Source: Streptomyces cadmiisoli
GTDB lineage: Bacteria > Actinomycetota > Actinomycetes > Streptomycetales > Streptomycetaceae
Assembly: GCF_003261055.1 (NCBI RefSeq)
Contig: NZ_CP030073.1
Location: forward strand, 310,001 to 374,000
Reading direction: 5' to 3'
DNA: 64,000 bases
A program made the position numbers and the translations under genes. Below are positions 56,200 to 64,000 of the stretch, piece by piece (the stretch's first letter is position 1; the number at the start of each line of letters is the position of its first letter). The notes under the pieces were generated by a model. The model did not search any database and was not told the origin of the DNA. It worked only from the letters and a program-made list of their open reading frames with translations.

Positions 56200-57180
56200 T
56201 CCGGAGGCTAGGGCCTGGTCGCGGCGCTGCAGGATGTAGAGGCTCCAGCTGTCGGGGTCGCCGATGGAGACCAACAGCATCGGGCGCTCGAGAGTGCCGA
56301 ACACGTCCCAGGTGTCCAAGCGGCAGTCGTCGATGAGCACAACCACTGTCTGGGATTACGGTCCTGCACCCGGGTCGTACTTCCAGGTCCCGGTGCCGGT
56401 GCACTTGTGCATCACGGTTTCGAAGGAGTCGTCGTCGAGCTCGAACGATTCGACGCGGGTCGCCGTGGCTCTGCCATTCGCTGCGAGGACGAGTATGCCG
56501 CCCTTGCCGTCTGACCACGTGCCGGCGCTGCCTTCCGCGCCCGGTCGCGGAGGCTCGTATCGATTCCGGCGTACAGGCCGATCCCGGCGAGCACGCCGGC
56601 AGTGGCGACAGCGAGCGTTCCGTACTGCGCCACCCGCCCGAACATCACGCCACCGGAGAGCGGCGGGCGGTCCGGGAGCAGCAGCCTGCGGGCGACCAGC
56701 GCCGGGGCGGCGAGCGCCGCCGTCACCACGAGCCACCCACCGCAGCCCATGAGGGCGTCAGCGTCCACGATTACCGCCGTGGCCACGGCCGACGGGGCGG
56801 AGCCGGCGGCCGCCAGCGCCGGAACCCACCACCACGCCTCGCGCCTCGAGAAGCGGCGGCCGAGTCATCCGGCAACGACCAGAAGCGGCATCACCACGCC
56901 GATCGACAACATAGCGGCGAGAACAGCCCCGGCCACTGCCATGAACGGCGAGATCAGGATCAGGAGGATGACCCCCAACGGGTCGTAGAGGAAGCCCGGG
57001 CTCTCGAGGGTCTGCCTCCACACGAAGTACACGATCGCCCCGATCGCCGTCTCGACGGCCAGCACCGACATCGAGGCCGTCAGCACCGCGCCGAACCTGT
57101 CCCTCACACGTCCCTGCGGCACCGGCCGAGCATTTTTGAACGCATTCAAATCCTCTCCCGGTCCGTATCCTCCTCCATGC
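56200..57180 (-). pseudogene. decayed multi-pass membrane protein with small C-terminal domain
   Basis: One gene read on the - strand through three lesions. The first part holds two strong membrane segments (VLAVETAIGAIVYFVW; VILLILISPFMAVAGAVLAA) and ends VVMPLLVVAG at an in-frame TGA (56865-56867). The same frame continues LGRRFSRREAWWWVPAL with two more segments (WLVVTAALAAPALVARRLLL; AQYGTLAVATAGVLAGIGLY). A frameshift near 56540 leads into GTWSDGKGGILVLAANGRAT, a TAA sits near 56358, and SQTVVVLIDDCRLDTWDVFG and DPDSWSLYILQRRDQ follow. The C-terminal part resembles small lipocalin-like streptomycete proteins. The exact start (about 57145-57180) is uncertain. Raw-sequence errors could mimic decay. 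Confidence 0.6.
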
Positions 57181-57327
57181 GAGACGAGCCCCGGCACGGC
57201 GTCCCCATCGGGTACGCCTTGCACCGGCCCGGGGCAGAGTGCCGGTCAGCGGGGAGCCTGTATTTCCACCCGCGTTGCCAGTGGGAGGATCTGGATCAAT
57301 GGGTAGGTCGAGCCGCTGGAGATGCCC

Positions 57328-57723
57328 ATGTGGGACACCCTCGTCGTCATAGTCGGCTTCGCGGTCGTGGTCGACCCGCTCCTGCGGCGTATCCGCCGCC
57401 TGTCGCAAGAGCGCCGCATTTCCCGAACAGTCGCCGCACTGGGCACTGGGGGAACCGTCCGCATCCGCTGTGATGCACGATTCCGCAACGCCGGCGGGAA
57501 GCGACACCGCGCTCGGCTCGTGGTGCAAGCCGAAGGCGCATTCCTCTCCACCGTCGACGGCAAGGTCCCAAACCTGGAGCTCAGCACCCCTGCTGCCACC
57601 GTCGAGGTCGTCAATGACCTCTCGATGGTGCTGTGCAACGTGGATGGACGACAGCTTGAGGTCCTCTTGCCAGCCGGCGAAGACCGCCTGCTCAAGGCCG
57701 TAGGGGACGTCCTCGCACGCTGA
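57328..57723 (+). CDS. small membrane-anchored protein of unknown function
   Basis: 131 aa. It begins MWDTLVVIVGFAVVVDPLL, one membrane segment followed by Arg-rich RRIRRLSQERR, so the rest should be cytosolic. The remainder is a small beta-rich domain (GTVRIRCDARFRN; RHRARLVVQAEGAFLS; DGRQLEVLLPAGEDRLL). The shape recalls DUF2550-like proteins, but that is a guess. ATG 57328 was preferred to ATG 57322 because GGAG stands 7 nt before it. A bidirectional-looking hairpin follows at 57862. Confidence 0.6.
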   Translation: MWDTLVVIVGFAVVVDPLLRRIRRLSQERRISRTVAALGTGGTVRIRCDARFRNAGGKRHRARLVVQAEGAFLSTVDGKVPNLELSTPAATVEVVNDLSMVLCNVDGRQLEVLLPAGEDRLLKAVGDVLAR

Positions 57724-57861
57724 GGGGCGAGCTCTGCCCATCCCGACGTCACCGTCGACGCTGATTTGCCGTTGACAGGAGAGCCATCAGGGCAAGGTTC
57801 TGCAACACGTCACCTACAGCACGACCGGTGTGCGTGGGCGAGAGTCGCGAACTGCGGCGTC

Positions 57862-57901
57862 GGCAGGAGCGAGCCAACCCTGCGGTCGGCTCGCTCCTGC
57901 C
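57862..57901. terminator. strong hairpin between convergent genes
   Basis: GGCAGGAGCGAGCC (57862-57875) pairs perfectly over 14 bp with GGCTCGCTCCTGCC (57888-57901), loop 12 nt. It lies between the + strand gene ending at 57723 and the - strand operon ending at 57951, well placed as a shared terminator. Confidence 0.75.
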
Positions 57902-57950
57902 GCCCAAAGGGCGGGACGGTCCTGGGCGGTTCCCCGTCACGGCTCCTTCC

Positions 57951-59375
57951 TCAGCCGATGGTGACGACTCGCGCCCAGGGCGGCGGGGTGTCCGGGACGT
58001 AGTCCGGGTCGTTCTCGTTCATGGCGCGGGCGGGACGGGGGAAGAGACCGACGACGGTGCGGCAGGGCGGCTGCGCGGAGGGCCACGGCGTCTGGCCGTC
58101 CGTCAGGGCGACGATCACGTCCGGGCGCGGCCGGGAGCGGAGCGCCTGGGCGAACCCCGAGCGCAGGTCGGTGCCTCCACCGCCGACCAACTCGATCTTC
58201 TCGGCGCGGCAGAGCGGTATGGCGATCCCGGCCGCCGCATCGCAGGAGATCACCGTGACCAGGTCACGCCGCCCGCCCACCGCCCGCGAGATCGCCGCCA
58301 CCTCGAGCAGCGCACTGCCCAGCTCGGAGTCGCTCACCGATCCTGAGGTGTCGATCACGATGCAGACCCGGGGCGGCGTACGGCGCAGGCTCGGCAGCAC
58401 CACCCCGGGGACGCTTGCCGAGCGCCGGGACGGACGCCGGTAGCTGTGGTTCTCGCCCACTCCCGGTGCGCCGGCCGCCGAGCGGACCGCGGCCCCGAGC
58501 AGCTGCCGCCACGGCTGCGGCGGATGGAACGCCTCGTCGGCCCACCGGCGCCAGCCCTCCGGGGCGTCGCCCGGTTTGCCCTTGATCCCCTCCGCCACCC
58601 GGAAGCGGACCGCGTCGCGCTGCTGCCTGGTCAGCCCGTGGGCTCCGTCGGGCCCCAGCTCCCGCGTCCGCTCCTCGCCGTCGGCACCGCTGCCGCAGTC
58701 CAGCCAGGCCAGGTTCGCGGCGAGGGAGGACATCGACGCCGTCCGCAGGTACTCCTCCATCAGCAGCCCGTCGGGCAGTCGGAGCAGCGATGGCAGTACC
58801 GCTGCGCCGGGCAGGGGCAGACCGTCGCCGTAGATGTCGTCGTTGATCTCGAAGTCTGCGGCGATGTTCCTCCGCAGCCGTTCGCCCGGCCCGTACTCCT
58901 CGTGCTCCCGTGCATACCGCTCGCCCCGCCCGTGGTGGTCGCGCAGCAGATGAGAGACCTCGTGCACCCAGACGCCCGCCAGCTCCTCCAGCGGGGTGCG
59001 TGCCACGAAGCCGGGCGAGACGTAGCAGCGCCAGTACGCGTCCACCGCCATCGTGGGGACCGACGGGTCCGCCACGATGTGCAGCGCGAAGAGGGCGTCG
59101 GCCAGATAGGGACGGACCTTCACCGCGTGCAGCCTGGCGGCCAGCAATTTCTCCATGTCCAGCGGGAGTCCGGGCCGGCCGGCCGGCCTGCCGGAGCTGT
59201 CCGGTCCGCCGGGTCCGGTGGGCGGCTCCGGCAGGGTGGCCCGCACCGGGCGCGGGGCCGGGGGCGGGGACATGGGGCGCGGCACCGGGCGCGGCACCGG
59301 GGACGCGGACACGGGTCCCTGCACCGGGCGCGGCAGCACAGGCACGGACGCGGAGCCCTGCGCGGCCCCCGTCAT
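57951..59375 (-). CDS. vWA-like / putative metallopeptidase protein (DUF2201 type)
   Basis: A 474-aa cytosolic protein. The Pro-rich N-terminus (1-75) leads to a metallopeptidase-like domain with HEVSHLLRDHHGR near residue 150 (an HExxH-type motif) and NIAADFEINDDIYGDG. A C-terminal von Willebrand A-like domain has VCIVIDTSGSVSDSE (a MIDAS-type DxSxS) and VIVALTDGQTPWP. This arrangement is typical of DUF2201 partners of MoxR ATPases. ATG 59375 overlaps the MoxR stop (ATGA) with a GGGGGG ribosome-binding site, so the two are co-translated. Likely works with MoxR in assembly, metal insertion or proteolytic control of an unknown target. Confidence 0.85.
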   Translation of the reverse strand: MTGAAQGSASVPVLPRPVQGPVSASPVPRPVPRPMSPPPAPRPVRATLPEPPTGPGGPDSSGRPAGRPGLPLDMEKLLAARLHAVKVRPYLADALFALHIVADPSVPTMAVDAYWRCYVSPGFVARTPLEELAGVWVHEVSHLLRDHHGRGERYAREHEEYGPGERLRRNIAADFEINDDIYGDGLPLPGAAVLPSLLRLPDGLLMEEYLRTASMSSLAANLAWLDCGSGADGEERTRELGPDGAHGLTRQQRDAVRFRVAEGIKGKPGDAPEGWRRWADEAFHPPQPWRQLLGAAVRSAAGAPGVGENHSYRRPSRRSASVPGVVLPSLRRTPPRVCIVIDTSGSVSDSELGSALLEVAAISRAVGGRRDLVTVISCDAAAGIAIPLCRAEKIELVGGGGTDLRSGFAQALRSRPRPDVIVALTDGQTPWPSAQPPCRTVVGLFPRPARAMNENDPDYVPDTPPPWARVVTIG

Positions 59376-60655
59376 CGGCGTACCCCCCTCGCATGCCCGG
59401 CCTCGGCCGCCGTGGCCCTTTCCACCGAGCGGTCCGCGCGCTGGGCGAGACCGACCACTGCGGCCAGCCGCTCCACCGCCTCCGGCACCTCCCAGTCGTC
59501 GCGCCGCAGCGAGGCCAGCGTCGTGGCGGGGGCGACCAGCAGGTCCGCAGTGCCGGTCTCCATGGCCCGGACGAGCACCGCCCAGGCCGCTTCCCACCGC
59601 TCCCGCTCCGGGCGTGCCCCGACGGCGGCGACCACCGCCTCCAGCGCGGCCTGGCGCAGATCGCCTCGCTCGGGCAGTTCGGCGGAGGCCGGTTCGGCGA
59701 GCAGTGTCTCCGGGTCCGGCAGGTCCATGCGGTCCAGGTGGGCGAGGAGTTCAAGCCCGGGGCCGTCTCCCACCGCGCCCCGCACCAGCAGCGCGAGTAC
59801 CTCGCGGGAAACGGAGGCCGCCGTGCCGAAGGCCAGCAAGGTCAGCGCGGCCTCCCAGCTGCGGGGCGAGGGCCAGGCACCGCCGCGCCGCGTCTCGGTG
59901 CTCGGCAGCCGGTGGATCAGCGTCGGCCGGACTTTCAGGAAGCCGCAGACCGCACGCCGGGCGAAGGCCACCGCCTCGGGCAGCCGCTCGGGCACCAGCC
60001 GGGGCAGCTCCGCCCGGGGCCAGACTCCGCCCAGCCCGCGCACCACGACATCCCGGTCGTGCACCCAGTGCAGATGGACGAACCGGTTGGCCAGCGGCGG
60101 ACTCAGTTCCCATCCGTCCGCCGCCGACGCCCGCGGGTTGGCGGCCGCCACGATCCGCACGCCGGGCGGCAGTTGCAGCGCACCGACCCTCCGCTCCAGG
60201 ACCACCCGCAGCAAAGCGGCCTGGACGGCCGGGGTGGCGGTGGACAACTCGTCCAGGAAGAGCAGCCCCCGCCCGGCCCGCACCAGTTCCACGGCCCACT
60301 GCGGCGGCGCCATCGGCACCCCCTGCACCGCCGGATCGTCACCCACGACCGGCAACCCTGAGAAGTCGGACGGCTCGTGGACGCTGGCGATCACGGTCGT
60401 CAGCGGCAGGTCGAGGGAGGCGGCAAGCTGGGTCAGGGCGGCGGTCTTGCCGATGCCCGGCTCGCCCCAGAGCAGCACGGGCAGGTCGGCCGCGACAGCC
60501 AGGGTGAGCGCGTCGAGTTGCTCGTCTGGGCGCGGCTCGGTGGTGGTCGTCCGCAGGAGGGTGAGGAGGTCGTCGGCGACGGCGAGCTGGGCGCCGGTTC
60601 GGGCCACGTCGGCGGCAGTGGAGGCGGGCGCGGACAGAAGGGTGCTGAGAGTCAT
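59372..60655 (-). CDS. MoxR-family AAA+ ATPase
   Basis: 427 aa. The ATPase core has Walker A GEPGIGKTA near residue 68, Walker B GLLFLDEL, sensor-type VAAANPR and NRFVHLHW, followed by an alpha-helical lid region. MoxR ATPases act as chaperone-like remodelers with vWA partners, here the overlapping downstream gene. Of two in-frame starts, ATG 60655 has AGG 8 nt upstream, whereas ATG 60661 is only 2 nt from it, so 60655 is preferred. Middle gene of a three-gene - strand operon. Confidence 0.88.
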   Translation of the reverse strand: MTLSTLLSAPASTAADVARTGAQLAVADDLLTLLRTTTTEPRPDEQLDALTLAVAADLPVLLWGEPGIGKTAALTQLAASLDLPLTTVIASVHEPSDFSGLPVVGDDPAVQGVPMAPPQWAVELVRAGRGLLFLDELSTATPAVQAALLRVVLERRVGALQLPPGVRIVAAANPRASAADGWELSPPLANRFVHLHWVHDRDVVVRGLGGVWPRAELPRLVPERLPEAVAFARRAVCGFLKVRPTLIHRLPSTETRRGGAWPSPRSWEAALTLLAFGTAASVSREVLALLVRGAVGDGPGLELLAHLDRMDLPDPETLLAEPASAELPERGDLRQAALEAVVAAVGARPERERWEAAWAVLVRAMETGTADLLVAPATTLASLRRDDWEVPEAVERLAAVVGLAQRADRSVERATAAEAGHARGVRR

Positions 60656-60765
60656 GGGCATCACCTGGGGTGGGAGAAGGAAACGGAAACGGGACGACCC
60701 GTTCAAGAGGTCATGGGGGCGTACGGCGCCGAACACGCAGTACGTATGAAGGACTTTTGCGGTGG

Positions 60766-62250
60766 TCAGCAGGTCAGGCCGGTGCGAGGCCGACCCCGGC
60801 CGGCACGCTTGCGGCGCATCACAAGAGGCGTACGGCGGTCGAGCCGGGGACGGTGGTCCGCCTCCGCGTGCTCCCCGCCCGCGGCGGTCCCGCCGTCCGC
60901 CGTGCCAGCGGCGGGGTGCACGGCGACCAGCCCCGAGCGGAAGAGCCCGTGGCCGACGCGGCGCTCCGCGGCCGACTCCAGTTCCTCGCGCAGCGGCCCG
61001 TCGCGCATCACCGCAGCGGGACCGAGCAGACCCTCGACCACGGCCAGCGCCCCGACGACGTCACCGTGGCGGAGCCGCTCCCGGACCGCGGGCAGTGCCT
61101 CCGGGGTGCGGTGCACCGCGTCGATCGCTCGCAGGCAGGGCAGCGCCGGCCCCCCGAGCGCCACCAGCAGCTCCTCCCGGCGCAGTTCGGTCGGGTCGTG
61201 ATCGACCGCCGTCAACGCTCCGCCCCGCAGCGCGATCCGGTGGACCTCACCCCGGCAGTCCACCCGGTGCGGGTCACCGAGCTCAGCGGCCGGGCCGGCC
61301 ACCGGTGCGTAATCGGACCCCGGCAGCGCCGCGGCGACAAGCGGATGCAGCCGCTCGGACGCAACCAGCCCGGCCCGCAGCAGCTCCAGATCCGGCAGGA
61401 CCCGGGCCGCCGCCTCCGGCAGCACCGGAAGCGCCGCAAGCTCCTGCGGTGGCAGTGCCTCCCGCAGCGGCCGGAGCGCCGGGGCGTGGCTGTCGTCAGG
61501 GGCGACGAGTTCAAACACGGCGCGGCTGCGGGCATCGAGCCGCACGGTGAACGCCCCGCGCGGACGCCCCTCGGCCCGCAACAGCAGCTCCGCCTCGGCG
61601 GCCCAACGCCCCACCGCCCACCAGGCGTCGGGTACAGCGGGCGAGGCGGACCGACCGTACCCGCCGGACAAGCCGGGGAGGTCCAGCGGCACCGCGAAGG
61701 GTGCTCCGTATGCCCCACACCGCCGCGCCAGTTCGCCGCTCCGCCCCGCATCCCACAGATGCCGGTGAAGGTCGAGCCGGAAACGCCGGTCGGGATGCGG
61801 ATGCGGGTGGTGCCGCGGTGCGCCGCTCGTAGACCCCTCCCACAGGGCCAGGGACATCCGCTGTCCGGCATCTGCCCAGGCCGGCGGTGTCCGCACCACC
61901 AGTTCCAGCGGCAGGGCACCGTAACTCCGGTAACGGGCCAGCGAGAGGGTGAGGCCGGGCCTGAGCCGCCCGTCGGGGGCGATCCGCGGCATGTGCCAGC
62001 GCAGCAGATCCGGCGACAACCGCCGCAGATCCGCACGGAGGCGGCGGACGAGGTCAATACCGTGGCGGTCGCGCACGGCACGCAGATCGAGATCGACGTC
62101 GATCCGGGCGGCGGCACAGGCCCCCGCCCAGTCGCCGACCGCACGCCGTGCGGTCGCAGTCTCGATCATGGACGGTGGCACGGCGTACTCACGTACGCGC
62201 TGCCACATCAGCAGACGGGACGGAAACTCGTTCGCGAAGTGATGTGCCAT
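60766..62250 (-). CDS. unknown protein in MoxR/vWA operon
   Basis: 494 aa, no recognised domain. Arg-, Ala- and Leu-rich, soluble, no signal peptide. Visible landmarks are MAHHFANEFPSRLLMWQRV at the start, a DVDLDLRAVRDRHGIDLVRRL helix near 60-80, a His-rich HHPHPHPDRRFRLDLHRH segment near 150, and a basic C-terminal tail (VMRRKRAGRGRPRTG). ATG 62250 has AAGGTG 7 nt upstream; a TTG two codons earlier is the only close alternative. First gene of the operon, about 110 bp before MoxR. It is probably the dedicated substrate or third partner of the MoxR-vWA pair. Confidence 0.75.
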   Translation of the reverse strand: MAHHFANEFPSRLLMWQRVREYAVPPSMIETATARRAVGDWAGACAAARIDVDLDLRAVRDRHGIDLVRRLRADLRRLSPDLLRWHMPRIAPDGRLRPGLTLSLARYRSYGALPLELVVRTPPAWADAGQRMSLALWEGSTSGAPRHHPHPHPDRRFRLDLHRHLWDAGRSGELARRCGAYGAPFAVPLDLPGLSGGYGRSASPAVPDAWWAVGRWAAEAELLLRAEGRPRGAFTVRLDARSRAVFELVAPDDSHAPALRPLREALPPQELAALPVLPEAAARVLPDLELLRAGLVASERLHPLVAAALPGSDYAPVAGPAAELGDPHRVDCRGEVHRIALRGGALTAVDHDPTELRREELLVALGGPALPCLRAIDAVHRTPEALPAVRERLRHGDVVGALAVVEGLLGPAAVMRDGPLREELESAAERRVGHGLFRSGLVAVHPAAGTADGGTAAGGEHAEADHRPRLDRRTPLVMRRKRAGRGRPRTGLTC

Positions 62251-62256
62251 CAGCAA

Positions 62257-63416
62257 TCACCTTGCGCGGACGAGTCCCCCAATCCATATGAGGTGAAGTT
62301 CATCATCGCCGACATCGTAACCGTCCCGCTCACGATCTGTCTCTCCCTTCTCCGCCCTCCCCACGCCCGGCCCAGGAGCAGCCGGCCGCGAACGGAGCGC
62401 TCCGGGTACAGGGAAATACGATGACGGTGGCGGTCACGGTGAAGGAACCGCGGGGCTCGGCAGCCGCCGGCCGGCTGCTGGGAGGAGCCGACCGAGCGCG
62501 GCAGGACGTTCCTGGAACCTCCTCACCTACTTCCTCACCGCCCGCCACAGCGTGACCGTGCATGTCGACACCTCGGGCCTGACCCCGGCATGCACGGCCT
62601 GAGAGCCCACACCCTGCGCGCACTGTGGGGCGAGATGGAGAGCACCTACAGCGTCGTACGGCAGCACCCCTCGGTCCGACATTCGCTGCTGATGTGGCTT
62701 CGGCCCGCCACTCGCCCACCCCGCGCCCTGTGGCGGCAGTTCCTCCACAAGTACAGCGGTCTGCGGGTCGTCTCCCTTGGGGGGCAGCCGCCTCGCCACC
62801 ACGGCTGAGGAGCTTGACCGGGCCATGGCGCGCGACGCGGGCCAGTGCCGCTCCCGGATAGCTGACCTGCCACGCTGTGCCTCGGAAAGGGAGCCGATCT
62901 CCGGCTGGGCGGAGACGGCATGGACGCCGCGATGCACGAGGAGTTCCCCCGCCCAGCCCCAAGTCAACCGGCGCGCAGATGCGGTACCTGATGCAGCAGT
63001 TCCAGGGGGGCCTAAGCGGTCGCCCAGACCTTGCAGGTCGCCCAGCACACGGCCGAGAGGTATGTGAAGGACCACGAGACGGTCGCCGTGGAACTTCGTA
63101 CCCCTCGCGAGAACTGCCACCGCCGCAGGTTCCCGCCGCGCCCGGCCGCGAAGGAGCGAGAGTCATCCTTGCGCACGCAGTCGTTTACCGCACGAGCAGT
63201 TCGTCGAGCTCGCACGGCGGCCGCCGAACCGCGAAACACCGACTCCCTCTCCGGCACCAGCGGCCGCGTGGTCGTGAAGGCCCGCGAAGCCCTCCACCGC
63301 GCCCCACACCGTCCGCCGCCGGAATCCTCACGCACCCACAGGAGCCCGGACTGCCCCTATCGCGGATGCGTCATAGCGGTACTGACCATCGACATGCTCC
63401 GCACGGCAGGTCCGCG
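62257..63416. other. 1.16-kb region without a confident gene
   Basis: No frame shows a recognised family. On the + strand, LTYFLTARHSVTVHVDTSGL near 62520-62580 and, in another frame from 62590, MHGLRAHTLRALWGEMESTY read like pieces of one protein split by a frameshift, perhaps a decayed gene. The remainder to the VOC gene is featureless. The divergent promoter of the MoxR operon should lie close to 62260-62350. Confidence 0.4.
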
Positions 63417-63857
63417 TCAGCCGATCTGTTCGGCCAGGGCCACAATGATGCCTGCGGGACCGCGGAGGTTGCAGAGCCTAAAGGTGTTCTCGTACTGCGC
63501 CACCTCGCCGAGGAGTTCGGCGCCGAGGGCGCGCAGGCGCGCGATGGTGTCGTCGATGTCGTCGACGGCGAACATGACGCGATGAAGGCCCAGCGTGTTG
63601 GGCGGAGAATTCCGCGGCTCGGCATCGGATGCCGCGGGGGTGTGGTACTTGGTCAGCTCCACCTTGCTGTGGCCGTCCGGGGTCCGCATCATCGCAATGT
63701 CGCTCCGGACGCAGTCCAGTCCGACGGTCTGGTCCGCATAAAGCCCTTCGATCTGCGCCTTGCCTTCCAGCTCCATGCCGAGCTCGGTGAAGAACGCGAC
63801 CGCCGCGTCCAGATCGTCGACGACGATAGCGACGTTGTCCATCCGCTGAATAGCCAT
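63417..63857 (-). CDS. VOC (glyoxalase/bleomycin-resistance) family protein
   Basis: 146 aa. It begins MAIQRMDNVAIVVDDLDAAV, the first beta-alpha-beta-beta-beta unit of the vicinal oxygen chelate fold. The second unit starts LGLHRVMFAVDDIDDTIARL near residue 88 and ends GIIVALAEQIG. Metal-ligand positions plausible for the family are a Glu near residue 67 (KVELTKY) and His in GLHRVMF. Single-domain length is normal. ATG 63857 directly precedes the fold, and upstream codons lack resemblance. Substrate unknown; no link to the NRPS locus is visible. Bases 63858-64000 show nothing definite. Confidence 0.85.
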   Translation of the reverse strand: MAIQRMDNVAIVVDDLDAAVAFFTELGMELEGKAQIEGLYADQTVGLDCVRSDIAMMRTPDGHSKVELTKYHTPAASDAEPRNSPPNTLGLHRVMFAVDDIDDTIARLRALGAELLGEVAQYENTFRLCNLRGPAGIIVALAEQIG

Positions 63858-64000
63858 GCCCCTGACCCTAACCACTCGATACGCGGAAGCGCGCGGGCGG
63901 CACAGGGCGAGTCTGCGCTCCGGGAACGGCGCGGCCACGACCGTCAGCGGCCAGCCGGTACCGGGCCCAATCACCGGCTGGGCTCCGTCGACCGGGTGCT

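Noticed and set aside
58446..60749. A + strand open frame of 767 codons over the MoxR/vWA genes.
   Set aside because: It is antisense to two well-supported genes; its composition (Arg, Pro, Ser, Ala) is typical of a high-GC shadow frame.

Overview
The window is high-GC (roughly 70 %), with GTG/ATG starts, overlapping ATGA/GTGA gene junctions and actinobacterial protein families throughout. It most likely comes from a Streptomyces or close relative. About three quarters of it is one non-ribosomal peptide synthetase (NRPS) locus; the rest is IS debris followed by ordinary chromosomal genes.

Layout. (1) 1-5358, + strand: a tight operon of a stand-alone adenylate-forming ligase (5' end outside the window), a stand-alone adenylation enzyme, a condensation-thiolation protein whose condensation motif lacks the catalytic histidine, and a free peptidyl carrier protein. 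(2) 5436-6355: remnants of IS481- and IS630-type transposases. (3) 6441-47413, - strand: two giant NRPS genes read right to left. NRPS1 (5336 aa, modules 1-5) is followed by NRPS2 (modules 6-12 plus thioesterase). NRPS2 is split by a complete 1703-bp IS1182-family element (26217-27919, CTAG duplication, 17-bp terminal repeats). Removing the element and one CTAG restores one frame of about 7727 aa. (4) 47881-49867: two MbtH genes in inverted orientation around ISL3 and IS1182 transposase remnants. (5) 50014-51288: an MFS exporter. (6) 51732-57723: secreted proteins, another ISL3 remnant, a macro-domain-like protein, a DUF1877 protein, a relic of a type I-E CRISPR array and a decayed membrane-protein gene. 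(7) 57951-62250, - strand: an operon of a large unknown protein, a MoxR AAA+ ATPase and a vWA/metallopeptidase-like protein. (8) 63417-63857: a VOC/glyoxalase protein.

How it fits together. The stand-alone ligase, A, C-T and PCP proteins probably prepare a starter or a special building block. The first domain of NRPS1 is a condensation domain, so it expects an upstream donor. Specificity residues read by eye suggest Gly-Gly-X-Ser-Ser-Ser-aromatic-Ile/Val-Asp-aromatic-X-Ser. Three condensation domains (modules 5, 7, 12) look like the dual epimerisation/condensation clade, which would make residues 4, 6 and 11 D-configured. A type I thioesterase at the end releases or cyclises the chain, the MbtH proteins would support adenylation, and the MFS protein may export the product. 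As the sequence stands, the IS insertion should stop synthesis after module 6. No tRNA, rRNA or pathway regulator was seen.
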